From a bacterium 210917-SL.2.15 (GTDB taxonomy: Bacteria; Bacillota; Clostridia; Oscillospirales; Oscillospiraceae), in assembly GCA_020555605.1 (NCBI GenBank), contig JAJCJC010000022.1, positions 1 to 42,302 of the forward strand: a DNA stretch of 42,302 nucleotides, in the 5' to 3' direction. Both the position numbers and the translations under genes were made by a program. The number at the start of each line of letters is the position of its first letter. Positions within the stretch are counted from its first letter, which is position 1. Shown here one piece after another: positions 23,083 to 31,245 of the stretch. The notes below the pieces were generated by a model, which worked only from the letters and a program-made list of their open reading frames with translations, had not been told where the DNA came from and did no database searches.

Positions 23083-24092
23083 CCACGAAAAACCAGAAAC
23101 TGAAAATGGCGCTGACCAGCACGCCCATGATCCTGATTTATGTCATGGTGGTCTTCTGCCTCATCGCCGCCATTCGCCAGCCGGCGTTCCTCAGCCCGGC
23201 CACCGCCATCAATCTGGCCCGCGCCGGTATTTTCACCATGTGCTTTGCCATCTGTGAAATGGTGGTCATTATTTCCGGCGGCATCGACGTATCTTTCCCC
23301 GCGGTGGGCTGCGTTGCCATGTATGTGCCGCTGTACATGAATTATCACGACATGGGACCAGACAACCTGTTCTTCTTCTTCGGCCTGGCCATGTTCATCG
23401 GCCTGGTGTTCGGTATCCTGAACGGCATCCTGGTCTCCTATCTGAAGCTGCCGCCGCTGATTGCCACACTGGCCACCAGTTCCGTGGCTTCTGGCGGCCT
23501 GGTGATGCTGCTGGGCACCCGCGAGTTTACCACGCTGCCCAGTTCCCTGCAGAGCTTGTATGAGATCAATATGATTACCTATACCGCGCCCTCCACCGGC
23601 TTTACTTATCCGCTGACGGTGCTGTTCCTGGTGCCGGTGATTTTGTGCGTGGTCATGGCGCTGGTGATGAAGTTCACCATGCTGGGCCGCGGCCTGTACG
23701 CCATTGGCGGCGATGCCAACGCCGCCCGTATTGCGGGTTTCAATGTGCGCCGCCTGCAGTTCTTTGCCTATATTTTCTGCGGTGTGGTGGCCGGCGCCAC
23801 CGCCATGATCTATACGACCCTGATGCACTCCTCCACCACCTCCGCGCTGATGGGTGATGAAATGATCATCATTGCCGCCTGTGTCGTGGGCGGCTGCCGC
23901 CTGACCGGCGGCCACGGCAGCGTGGGCGGCACGGTGCTCGGCGTGCTGCTGATCACTCTGGTGCAGAACAACCTGAACATGCTGGGGATCCCCACCTGCT
24001 GGCAGACCTTCGCCGTGGGCTTGGTGTTGCTGCTGGGCGCGGTGATGACGTCGATTCAGGCCAAGCGTCAGGCCAGCCTGGGCAAGATTTAA
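23079..24092 (+). CDS. sugar ABC transporter permease 1
   Basis: This 337-residue membrane protein of the BPD_transp_2 (RbsC-like) family has about nine hydrophobic helices, with ISGGIDVSFPAVGCVAMYV (the conserved GGIDLS-type motif) and the ATPase-contact segment GRGLYAIGGDANAARIAGFNV. It overlaps the ATPase gene by 4 bases. It forms a heterodimer with the permease at 24108. Confidence 0.95.
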   Translation: MTTKNQKLKMALTSTPMILIYVMVVFCLIAAIRQPAFLSPATAINLARAGIFTMCFAICEMVVIISGGIDVSFPAVGCVAMYVPLYMNYHDMGPDNLFFFFGLAMFIGLVFGILNGILVSYLKLPPLIATLATSSVASGGLVMLLGTREFTTLPSSLQSLYEINMITYTAPSTGFTYPLTVLFLVPVILCVVMALVMKFTMLGRGLYAIGGDANAARIAGFNVRRLQFFAYIFCGVVAGATAMIYTTLMHSSTTSALMGDEMIIIAACVVGGCRLTGGHGSVGGTVLGVLLITLVQNNLNMLGIPTCWQTFAVGLVLLLGAVMTSIQAKRQASLGKI

Positions 24093-24107
24093 GGAGGTGC
24101 GCTGCAA

Positions 24108-25154
24108 ATGAGTGCGAACGAGAGTAAGCTGGCTGCTTCAAGAAGCCCGCTCCGAATCAAAAAAGATAACCATATTCTGACGATTATCGCGTTGATGCTC
24201 CTTGTGTGCATCATTATGCTGATCCTGAAGCCCGGTTCCTATTTCACCGTGCTGAATGTGCGCTCCATGATTTTCCAGTTCCCGGAATACGGCGTTCTGG
24301 CCCTGGGCATGATGGCCTGTATGATTGCCGGCGGCATCGATTTGTCTCTGGTGGGCATTATGAACCTGAGCGGCGTCCTCGCGGCGCTGATTGTGAAAAA
24401 TATGGTTCTCATAGAAGGCGGCGAGGTGGCTAACCCCGCCATGGTCGTTCCTGCGATCGTTCTCGCCTGCTTGGTGGCGGTCGCAGTGGGCGTTGCCTGC
24501 GGTGCGTTCAACGGCTTTATCATCGGCTATTTCGGCCTGCCGGCCATGCTGGTTACCCTGTGCGGACTGCAGCTTTACACGGGCCTGGCCTACGGCATCA
24601 CCGGCGGCCCTGCCATCAATGGTATGTGCGACGCCTTCAAGAACATTGCCAACGGCACAGTGGCGGGCATACCCTATGTACTGTTCATTTTCATCGCTGT
24701 GGTGGCAGTTGTGGTGTTCATTATGAAATGCACTGTTTTCGGCCACGAGATCTATTTCCTCGGCTCCAATCCCCAAGCGGCTATGTACTCGGGCATTAAC
24801 ACGCTGAAAGTAACGATTATGACTTACATGTTCTCTGGTATCCTGGGCGGTATTTCGGGTATCCTGATCACCTCCCACCTCAACAGTGCAAAATCCTCTA
24901 ACGGCTCTACCTACACGCTACTGTCGCTGCTGATCGTCGTGCTGGGCGGCGTCCATCCGGATGGCGGCAAGGGCCGCGTGGCGGGCGTGGTACTGGCGGT
25001 GCTGCTGCTGCAGATGATTGCCAACGCTTTTGGTCTGATGCACATGTCCGACAACGCCAAAACCTTTGCCAATGGCTGCCTACTGATCGCTGCACTGGTG
25101 CTCAGCGTGGTGTTGGAAAAGCGCGCGGCCAAGAAGGCTGCGGCTGCTTCCTGA
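24108..25154 (+). CDS. sugar ABC transporter permease 2
   Basis: This is the second RbsC-like permease, 348 residues, with MIAGGIDLSLVGIMNLSGV and the coupling segment FGHEIYFLGSNPQAAMYSGIN. The ribosome binding site AAGGAGGTG precedes ATG. Two different permeases plus one ATPase is the layout of rhamnose-, AI-2- and some polyol-type importers. Confidence 0.95.
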   Translation: MSANESKLAASRSPLRIKKDNHILTIIALMLLVCIIMLILKPGSYFTVLNVRSMIFQFPEYGVLALGMMACMIAGGIDLSLVGIMNLSGVLAALIVKNMVLIEGGEVANPAMVVPAIVLACLVAVAVGVACGAFNGFIIGYFGLPAMLVTLCGLQLYTGLAYGITGGPAINGMCDAFKNIANGTVAGIPYVLFIFIAVVAVVVFIMKCTVFGHEIYFLGSNPQAAMYSGINTLKVTIMTYMFSGILGGISGILITSHLNSAKSSNGSTYTLLSLLIVVLGGVHPDGGKGRVAGVVLAVLLLQMIANAFGLMHMSDNAKTFANGCLLIAALVLSVVLEKRAAKKAAAAS

Positions 25155-25203
25155 GAATGGGTGCGCGGCACGGGGCCGCGTTTGCAGAAAGGAACGGTTT
25201 TAT

Positions 25204-25668
25204 ATGGAAACGATTAAAGTGCAGAAACTGACGCAGGAGGCCTTTGCCCCCTTCGGCGAGGTGCTGACCACTGAGGGCCGCGAGGCCGGAGGCAACCCCG
25301 CCAGCCACCTGTGGTATCCCCAGACGGTGGTGATCGATGGGCCGACCTCCATCAACCTGATGCGGGTGTTGCCCCACGACTTTGTCCTCAGGGATTTTGA
25401 GGGACACGATCACACCACGGAAAATCTGATCGCTATGGACGGCGACCTGATCGTGGGCATGGCCCCGGCGGGTGCGCTGGAGGCGGACAAGGTGACGGCC
25501 TTTTACATCCCCTGCGGTCTGGGCATTTCTCTCAAGCCCTCCGTGTGGCACGCGGTACCCTTTGCCGTGGGCAAGGAGGTTATGAGCGTGTGTATTTTCC
25601 GCAACAATACCAGCCATGACGACATCTATTTTGATTCTCTGCAGGAAGAATTGGGTTTAATGCTGTAA
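25204..25668 (+). CDS. AllA-like protein (ureidoglycolate lyase fold)
   Basis: The 154-residue cupin-like protein resembles ureidoglycolate lyase (AllA): TQEAFAPFGEVL at the N-terminus and FYIPCGLGISLKPSVWHAVPFAV in the core. AllA cleaves ureidoglycolate to glyoxylate and urea, but no other allantoin genes are nearby. In this sugar locus it more likely acts on a sugar or sugar-acid intermediate, or as an isomerase-like cupin; that is inference. Ribosome binding site AAAGGAAC. It sits between the permease and dhaK and is co-transcribed. Confidence 0.75.
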   Translation: METIKVQKLTQEAFAPFGEVLTTEGREAGGNPASHLWYPQTVVIDGPTSINLMRVLPHDFVLRDFEGHDHTTENLIAMDGDLIVGMAPAGALEADKVTAFYIPCGLGISLKPSVWHAVPFAVGKEVMSVCIFRNNTSHDDIYFDSLQEELGLML

Positions 25669-25692
25669 AAGCGATCAAGGAGGAACATTTCT

Positions 25693-26688
25693 ATGAAAAA
25701 AATCATCAACACGCCGGAAAACTATGTGGACGAGATGCTCAAAGGCATCTATGACGCCCACGGTGATCAGGTGAAATATGTGAACGATGACCTGCGCTGC
25801 TACTGTACCGCTAAGAAGAAGGACGGCAAGGTGGCCATTATCACCGGCGGCGGCACGGGGCATCTGCCCCTGTTCCTGGGCTATGTGGGCGAGGGCCTGC
25901 TCGATGGCTGCGGCGTCGGCGGCGTGTTCCAGTCCCCTTCGGCGGAGCAGATTTACAATGTTTCCAAGGAAGTGGAGGCCGGCGCCGGCATTCTGTATCT
26001 CTACGGCAACTACACCGGCGATATCATGAACTTTGATATGGCTGCCGAGATGTGCGAGATGGATGACATTGAAACCCGCTCCATCGTGGGCGCCGACGAT
26101 GTGAATTCCAACGCCAGTCCCGACACCCGCCGCGGCGTGGCCGGCATCTTCTTTATGTACAAGTGCGCCGGGGCCAAGGCGGCCCAGGGCGGCACCCTGG
26201 ACGAAGTGCTAGCCGCCGCCCAGAAGGCCAAGGATAATACCCGAACCGTGGGCTTTGCGCTGACGCCCTGCATTATCCCCGAGGTGGGCCATCCCAACTT
26301 CACGCTGGGTGAGAATGAAATGGCCATGGGCATGGGCATCCATGGCGAGCCGGGCGTGTGGAACGGTCCCATCAAGACGGCTGACGAGCTGGCGAAAGAA
26401 TCGCTGGACACATTGCTGGGCGATATGCCTGTGGCGGAAGGCGAGGAGGTTTCCCTGCTCATCAACGGTCTGGGCGCCACTTCCATAGAAGAGTTGTACA
26501 TCCTGTGCAACTCTGTGCGCAAGATTTTGGACGAAAAGGGCATCAAGGTATACCGCACCTTTGTGGGCGAGTATGCCACCTCCATGGAAATGGCCGGCGC
26601 GTCCATCACTATCTGCAAGATGGCCGATGAGGAAATGAAGGGGCAGATCGACCTGCCCGTGAAGACGCCGTTCTACACCCAGGCGTAA
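25693..26688 (+). CDS. dhaK: dihydroxyacetone kinase-type subunit DhaK
   Basis: The substrate-binding subunit of a ketone kinase covalently holds a short-chain ketose through a histidine. The 331 residues have the family length, with GGGTGHLPLFLGYVGEGLLDG and the active-site His217 in GMGIHGEPG. Ribosome binding site AAGGAGG. DhaL follows after 15 bases. The relatives of this pair act on dihydroxyacetone or on C4 ketoses such as erythrulose. With a dedicated ABC importer and no glycerol dehydrogenase, a C4 or C5 substrate is possible. Confidence 0.92.
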   Translation: MKKIINTPENYVDEMLKGIYDAHGDQVKYVNDDLRCYCTAKKKDGKVAIITGGGTGHLPLFLGYVGEGLLDGCGVGGVFQSPSAEQIYNVSKEVEAGAGILYLYGNYTGDIMNFDMAAEMCEMDDIETRSIVGADDVNSNASPDTRRGVAGIFFMYKCAGAKAAQGGTLDEVLAAAQKAKDNTRTVGFALTPCIIPEVGHPNFTLGENEMAMGMGIHGEPGVWNGPIKTADELAKESLDTLLGDMPVAEGEEVSLLINGLGATSIEELYILCNSVRKILDEKGIKVYRTFVGEYATSMEMAGASITICKMADEEMKGQIDLPVKTPFYTQA

Positions 26689-26703
26689 GGAGGCGCAGCA
26701 GCA

Positions 26704-27345
26704 ATGGATAAGATTCTTTTTGAGCAGCTTCCGGAATTATTTGAAAGCGTTGCGGCAGTGTTTGCCGACAAGCGCGACGAGCTGTGTGACATGGACGCCA
26801 AGATGGGCGACGGCGATCTGGGTCTGACCATGGAAAAGGGATACGGCGCCCTGCCGGATCTGATCCGTGACAATGCAGAACCCGGCGATATCGGCAAGAC
26901 TCTGATGAAGGCCGGCATGAAAATGTCCTCCGTGGTTCCCTCCACCATGGGCACACTGATGTCCAGCGGCGTGATGGAAGGCGGCAAGGGTCTCAAGGGC
27001 GTCAGCGAGATCGGCCCGGTGGAGCTGGCAACCTATCTGACCGGCTTTGCCGCAGGCATCCAGAAGCGCGGCAAGTGCGCGCTGGGCGATCGGACCATTC
27101 TGGATGCGGTGGACGCCGCCGCTAAAAAAGCGGAAGAAGCTGCGGCAGCGGAAAATGCCGATCTGGACGCAGTAATCAATGCGGCTGTGGAAGGGGCCAC
27201 CGAAGGTGTGGAAGCTACCAAAAATATGACGCCAAAGTTTGGTAAGGCCGCCGTGTTTGCCGCCAAGGCCATCGGCACCTCCGATCAGGGAGCTGTGGCG
27301 GGTCGGTATATGATCATGGGTCTGCAGAATTATATCTGCAAATAA
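26704..27345 (+). CDS. dhaL: dihydroxyacetone kinase-type subunit DhaL
   Basis: This is the nucleotide-binding subunit, 213 residues. The Mg-ATP site motif is DMDAKMGDGDLGLTM, with the three conserved aspartates; GTLMSSGVMEGG and LGDRTILDAVDAA complete the signature. No DhaM is present in the window, so whether ATP or a phosphotransferase protein supplies the phosphate is open. It starts after AAGGAGG and ends the operon. Confidence 0.92.
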   Translation: MDKILFEQLPELFESVAAVFADKRDELCDMDAKMGDGDLGLTMEKGYGALPDLIRDNAEPGDIGKTLMKAGMKMSSVVPSTMGTLMSSGVMEGGKGLKGVSEIGPVELATYLTGFAAGIQKRGKCALGDRTILDAVDAAAKKAEEAAAAENADLDAVINAAVEGATEGVEATKNMTPKFGKAAVFAAKAIGTSDQGAVAGRYMIMGLQNYICK

Positions 27346-27424
27346 GCAGCCCAGCCGAAATCCCTTTTGTTGGCACCTTCGAGCCGCCGAGTCATTCGGA
27401 AGTCCGAAGTCTCCTATATAGTCT

Positions 27425-27456
27425 GAAGCCCACGGTTTCCCCGAACCGTGGGCTTC
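27425..27456 (+). terminator. terminator of the sugar operon
   Basis: A 13-bp stem (27425-27437 with 27444-27456) is followed by GCCTTTCT, about 80 bases past the dhaL stop. Confidence 0.75.
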
Positions 27457-27504
27457 GCCTTTCTGCGCAGTTTTGTCCGCGCGGTGGAACAGAAAATGCA
27501 AAAC

Positions 27505-27535
27505 AGCCGCGTTCCGGCAATTCCGGAACGCGGCT
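27505..27535 (-). terminator. terminator of the MarR-DegV operon
   Basis: A 13-bp stem (27505-27517 with 27523-27535) is followed on the minus strand by GTTTT. Confidence 0.8.
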
Positions 27536-27550
27536 TACTATGATGCGTCT

Positions 27551-28408
27551 TTATTCTTCTGCCGCTATATAGGCCACGCCATAGGCATTGGGACCGATGT
27601 GGGCGCCGATGGTGGGGCCGATTTCCAGATAGTGATCCGGGGCAATGGAGAAGCCGCACGCTGCCAGCCGTCCAGCCAGCGCGTCGCAGTTGTGCGCATC
27701 GAAGCTGTACAGGCCGAAAACAGGACAGGACGGGTCTGGCCGCCGGCTCTCCGTCAGTGCTGTGATTTCCGACATGCAGCGGGATTTGCCGATGCATTTT
27801 TTCTGCACCGTCACGTGCCCTTCACCGGTGACGGTGATTATGGGCTTTACTTTGGCCAGGGAACCCATTCCTGCGGCGGTGCGGGACAGGCGGCCGCCTT
27901 TGCAGAGGTATTCCAGAGTGTCCACGCTGGCCCAGATGGTGATGCGGCGGCGCAGTTCCGTCAGCTCGGCGGCGATTTCTGCGGCGGCGGCTCCCGCATC
28001 GCGCAGTGCGGCGGCATGCAGCAGGAGAAGCCGTTCGCCTACAGTGGCGCTCAGGCTGTCTACCAGATGGATGTGAGCGGCGTCCTCCGGTTCCATCATC
28101 TCCCGGGCGATGCAAGCGCCCTGGAAGGTGCCGGACAGGGCGGAGGAGAGAAGCACGGCCACTACATCGTCCCCCTTTGCCCGCGCGGCGGCAAAACAAG
28201 ATTCAAAATCCGCGGGGGAGGGCTGAGAGGTGGTGGGAAAAGCGGCGCTATTCTGCAGCAACCGATAGAACGTAGGACGGTCCAGTGTCCTGCCGTCGAG
28301 ATAAGCATCGGCGCCGAAGTGCACGCCCAGAGGGATCGCTGTGATCTGCAGCGCCTGCTGCTCATCTGCAGTCAAATCGGCCGCAGAATCGGTCAAAAGT
28401 TGAATCAT
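27551..28408 (-). CDS. DegV family fatty-acid-binding protein
   Basis: The 285-residue protein has the DegV fold: MIQLLTDSAADLT at the start, VLLSSALSGTFQGA in the middle (the Ser/Thr lipid-carboxylate loop) and TIGAHIGPNAYGVAY at the end. Family members bind fatty acids, and some act as FakB proteins that present fatty acid to the FakA kinase. The start at 28408 has GGAAAGGA upstream; longer forms would overlap marR. It lies 29 bases after marR and shares its promoter. Confidence 0.9.
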   Translation of the reverse strand: MIQLLTDSAADLTADEQQALQITAIPLGVHFGADAYLDGRTLDRPTFYRLLQNSAAFPTTSQPSPADFESCFAAARAKGDDVVAVLLSSALSGTFQGACIAREMMEPEDAAHIHLVDSLSATVGERLLLLHAAALRDAGAAAAEIAAELTELRRRITIWASVDTLEYLCKGGRLSRTAAGMGSLAKVKPIITVTGEGHVTVQKKCIGKSRCMSEITALTESRRPDPSCPVFGLYSFDAHNCDALAGRLAACGFSIAPDHYLEIGPTIGAHIGPNAYGVAYIAAEE

Positions 28409-28437
28409 AATATTTCCTTTCCGTAAACGCTGTTTTT

Positions 28438-28881
28438 TTACAGCGTTTCGATCTTTTCCAGAGACTGGGTGATCTCCTCGACGATATCTGCCGCGTGCAG
28501 GGCTTTTTCTTCGCCCAGATCCTCCACCAAGCGGTGCAGGATCTCCGAAATACCGCTGTGTTCCTTTGCATAAGCGGTCTGCCCGGCTTCTGTCAGGCGC
28601 AGAAGCACCTGGCGCTTGTCCTTTTCCGAGCGCATACGCTGCACATATCCCTTGCGCTCCATTTCTGAAAGAACTTTGTTCATCTGGCTTTTGAGCAGCT
28701 TCGTCCGCTGGCATAAATCTGTGGCGGTGAGAGGCTGTGCGGCATCCTGGCGGGAAAGCAGGTTGCATACAAAGGCCTCGTTAAAAGTCATGCCTGTAAC
28801 AATGCGCTCGTTCCACAGCGTAGAGGACAGGGTCAGCCATGCGCTGAGCAGCCGTTCGCCTGCGTCGTTTTTTGTCTTCAT
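28438..28881 (-). CDS. MarR family transcriptional regulator
   Basis: The 147-residue winged-helix dimer has the recognition region LTATDLCQRTKLLKSQMNKVLSEMERKGYVQR and the wing RSEKDKRQVLLRLTEAG, as in MarR repressors. The ribosome binding site AGAGGTG precedes the start. Its promoter carries a palindrome on the -10 element, so it probably represses itself and the DegV gene. Because DegV binds fatty acids, a fatty acid or acyl signal is a fair guess for the inducer. Confidence 0.9.
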   Translation of the reverse strand: MKTKNDAGERLLSAWLTLSSTLWNERIVTGMTFNEAFVCNLLSRQDAAQPLTATDLCQRTKLLKSQMNKVLSEMERKGYVQRMRSEKDKRQVLLRLTEAGQTAYAKEHSGISEILHRLVEDLGEEKALHAADIVEEITQSLEKIETL

Positions 28882-28916
28882 CGAATCACCTCTTTGTCAA
28901 TATATCACGCCCCCTT

Positions 28917-28958
28917 GTTCACTTAGTGAACTATAAGCGATGGAAAGGAATTTGTCAA
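28917..28958 (-). promoter_or_regulatory. marR promoter with palindromic operator
   Basis: TTGACA (28958-28953), 17 bases, TATAGT (28935-28930) on the minus strand. The perfect palindrome GTTCACTTAGTGAAC (28917-28931) overlaps the end of the -10 and the start site, a classic autorepression arrangement. Confidence 0.8.
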
Positions 28959-29059
28959 GACGGTGCGCGCTCTTTGCCGGTGTGCCTCTTTCCTTCCGGC
29001 GGAAAACGCGCTATAATACTTCAAAAGGATACATACCCTTCGGAAAGGAGAGAACACCC

Positions 29060-29590
29060 TTGCAGAAGTTTCATCCGATCATAGCCTGGGTGGTATTGAT
29101 CCTGTTTATTGTACACCTGGCCATGGGCTGTGTCACCCTTTTAACGTCCGTTTTTTTGGTGCAGGGGCACTTTGCCTATGTTTTTATGGGGTTTGTGTGC
29201 CTGCATGGGGTACTGGCGCTGTGGAAGGTGGTGCGCGGGGGAGCGTGGCGGGCTATGCTGCGCTATCCGAAAGAGAATGGGCGCTACTGGCTGCGGGTGC
29301 TCAGCGGCGCGGCGATTTTGTTTCTGGCCCTGCAGCACACGCAGCTGTTCACGATTCGCACGCCGTTTGGTGTGCTGCTGCGCCCCTTCGGTACGCCAAG
29401 CCTTTTGTGGCAACTGGCGTTGAGCGCGGCGCTGGCTGTGCATGTCCTGCTCAATCTCAGGCCGCTGCTGCTGGACTCCGGTATTGATCCTGATGCCCGG
29501 GCGCAGCGCTGGGTGCGGGCGGTGTCCGCGCTGGCGCTGCTGGTAGCGGCGGCGGGCGCAGTATGCTATGCAGCGGGGGTGAAACTGTGA
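29060..29590 (+). CDS. membrane anchor subunit of a fumarate-reductase-like complex
   Basis: The 176-residue protein has five hydrophobic helices and histidines at 19, 49, 93 and 128 inside or near helices that could ligate heme b. This matches the cytochrome b type anchor of succinate:quinone oxidoreductases. The TTG start at 29060 is supported by AAAGGAG 9 bases upstream. The stop overlaps the flavoprotein start (GTGA), which fixes its role by context. Sequence alone is weakly diagnostic, and the heme assignment is inference. Confidence 0.7.
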   Translation: MQKFHPIIAWVVLILFIVHLAMGCVTLLTSVFLVQGHFAYVFMGFVCLHGVLALWKVVRGGAWRAMLRYPKENGRYWLRVLSGAAILFLALQHTQLFTIRTPFGVLLRPFGTPSLLWQLALSAALAVHVLLNLRPLLLDSGIDPDARAQRWVRAVSALALLVAAAGAVCYAAGVKL

Positions 29591-31245
29591 AGGCGGTTTG
29601 GATTATCGGCGCGGGCGTGGCCGGATTGAGCGCCGCTCTGACGCTGGCACAGAAAGGGCAGGAGAGCGTGCTGGTGTCCTCTGCGCCTTCGGAACGTGCC
29701 CAGTCTGTCATGGCGGAAGGGGGCATCAATGCGGCGCTGGACACCAAAGGACAGGGCGACAGCACGGAAGAACATTTCCGGGATACCATGAAAGCCGGGT
29801 GCGGCCTCGCTGATCCCAACGCTGTGCGGGCGCTGACGGAGGGGGCGCCGGAAGTTGTGCGCGCCCTGGCCCGGCTGGGCGTGGCGTTCAACCGCACGGA
29901 AAGCGGCGCGCTGGATCTGCGGTATTTCGGCGGGCAGAAAAAGCAGCGCACCGCCTTTGCCCAATCCAGCACCGGCCGGCAGGTGATGGCGGCGCTGATT
30001 CAGGAGGCCCGCCGTTGGGAGGCCCGGGGACTGATTCGGCGCAAAGACCATCACGAGGTGGTAAAATTCCTCACAAGAGGTCAAAATGAGTGTACAGGCT
30101 GTATTATTTTGGATCAGTATACAAAAAGTTGTGAAATTTTGTCGGGAACCGGCCTGCTGGCCAGCGGCGGATTGAACGGCCTGTTCGGACGCACCACCGG
30201 CGCCGTGCAGAATACCGGGGCGGCTGCGGCGGCGGCCTATCTGGCCGGGGCCGCCTGTGCGAATCTGGAAATGATCCAGTACCACCCCACTACTACGGCG
30301 ATTTCTGGCAAGCGGGCGCTGATTTCCGAAGCGGCCCGGGGCGAGGGCGGGCGGCTCTTTGTACTGCGCGGCGGAACGCGATGGTACTATATGGAAGAAA
30401 AGTATCCGGAGCTGAAAAATTTGATGCCTCGGGACGTTGTGTCCCGGGAAACGGAGAAGGTCTGCCGGGAATGCGGGCGGGACACTGCCTGGCTGGATCT
30501 GACGGGAGTGAAAGAGGAGGTGCTGAGCGAGAGACTCGGCGATCTGGCGGAATTCTGTCGGGAGTTTTTGCACCGCGATCCCAGGAGGGAGCCGATCCCT
30601 GTTTATCCCGGCATCCATTATTTCATGGGCGGGCTATATGTGGATGCGGCGCACCGCACCACGCTGCGGGGGCTGTATGCCGCAGGAGAATGTGCCTGCC
30701 AGTACCACGGAGCCAACCGGCTGGGGGGCAATTCTCTGCTGGGGGCGGCCTTTGGCGGATACACGGCGGCACAAACCATTCTGCAGGACACCCCGATCCA
30801 AGGGCTGAGTGCGGCGGAGGCGGCGGAAGCCGCAGAGGGCTGGCGCGCTGTGTGCGATGCCATGGCAGCGCGGCGGGAGGCCGTGTCCTGCGCGGCGGTA
30901 GAGGCGGAACTCAGCCGCATTCTGAACGATTGCCTGGGCATTCGCCGGCAGGAAGTGTCCTTGTGTACCGGTGCGGCGGCGCTGGCGGAGCTGACGAGGC
31001 ATGTGTGCGCGGGACAGGACCGGGAGGCCGGCGCGGCCCGGCAGTATGCGCTGGAGGCGCGGCTGGCTCTGGCCACGGCTATGGTGGAAAGCGCCTGGGC
31101 GCGGAAAGAAAGCCGCGGAGCCCATTTCCGCACGGACTTTCCCCGGCGTGATGATGCGCACTATCAGAAAACCACGGTGGCCCGCCGGCACAGCGACGGT
31201 ACGGAAATCTCTTTTGAACCCATTGCGGAGGAGGCGCGGCCATGA
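29587..31245 (+). CDS. fumarate reductase/succinate dehydrogenase-type flavoprotein subunit
   Basis: This is the catalytic FAD subunit, 552 residues from GTG 29587 (the start overlaps the previous stop). The dinucleotide fold is GAGVAGLSAAL. HPTT, ISEAARGEGG, RDVVSRE and NRLGGNSLLGA are the substrate and capping-domain motifs of the SdhA/FrdA family. The residue that carries covalent FAD in SdhA/FrdA (His in the SHS/SHT motif) is Gln39 here (ERAQSVMAEGG), so FAD is probably bound non-covalently. An AT-rich patch lies at 30061-30150 (about 35% GC over 30061-30120). Fumarate reduction in anaerobic respiration is more likely than succinate oxidation. Confidence 0.88.
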   Translation: MKAVWIIGAGVAGLSAALTLAQKGQESVLVSSAPSERAQSVMAEGGINAALDTKGQGDSTEEHFRDTMKAGCGLADPNAVRALTEGAPEVVRALARLGVAFNRTESGALDLRYFGGQKKQRTAFAQSSTGRQVMAALIQEARRWEARGLIRRKDHHEVVKFLTRGQNECTGCIILDQYTKSCEILSGTGLLASGGLNGLFGRTTGAVQNTGAAAAAAYLAGAACANLEMIQYHPTTTAISGKRALISEAARGEGGRLFVLRGGTRWYYMEEKYPELKNLMPRDVVSRETEKVCRECGRDTAWLDLTGVKEEVLSERLGDLAEFCREFLHRDPRREPIPVYPGIHYFMGGLYVDAAHRTTLRGLYAAGECACQYHGANRLGGNSLLGAAFGGYTAAQTILQDTPIQGLSAAEAAEAAEGWRAVCDAMAARREAVSCAAVEAELSRILNDCLGIRRQEVSLCTGAAALAELTRHVCAGQDREAGAARQYALEARLALATAMVESAWARKESRGAHFRTDFPRRDDAHYQKTTVARRHSDGTEISFEPIAEEARP

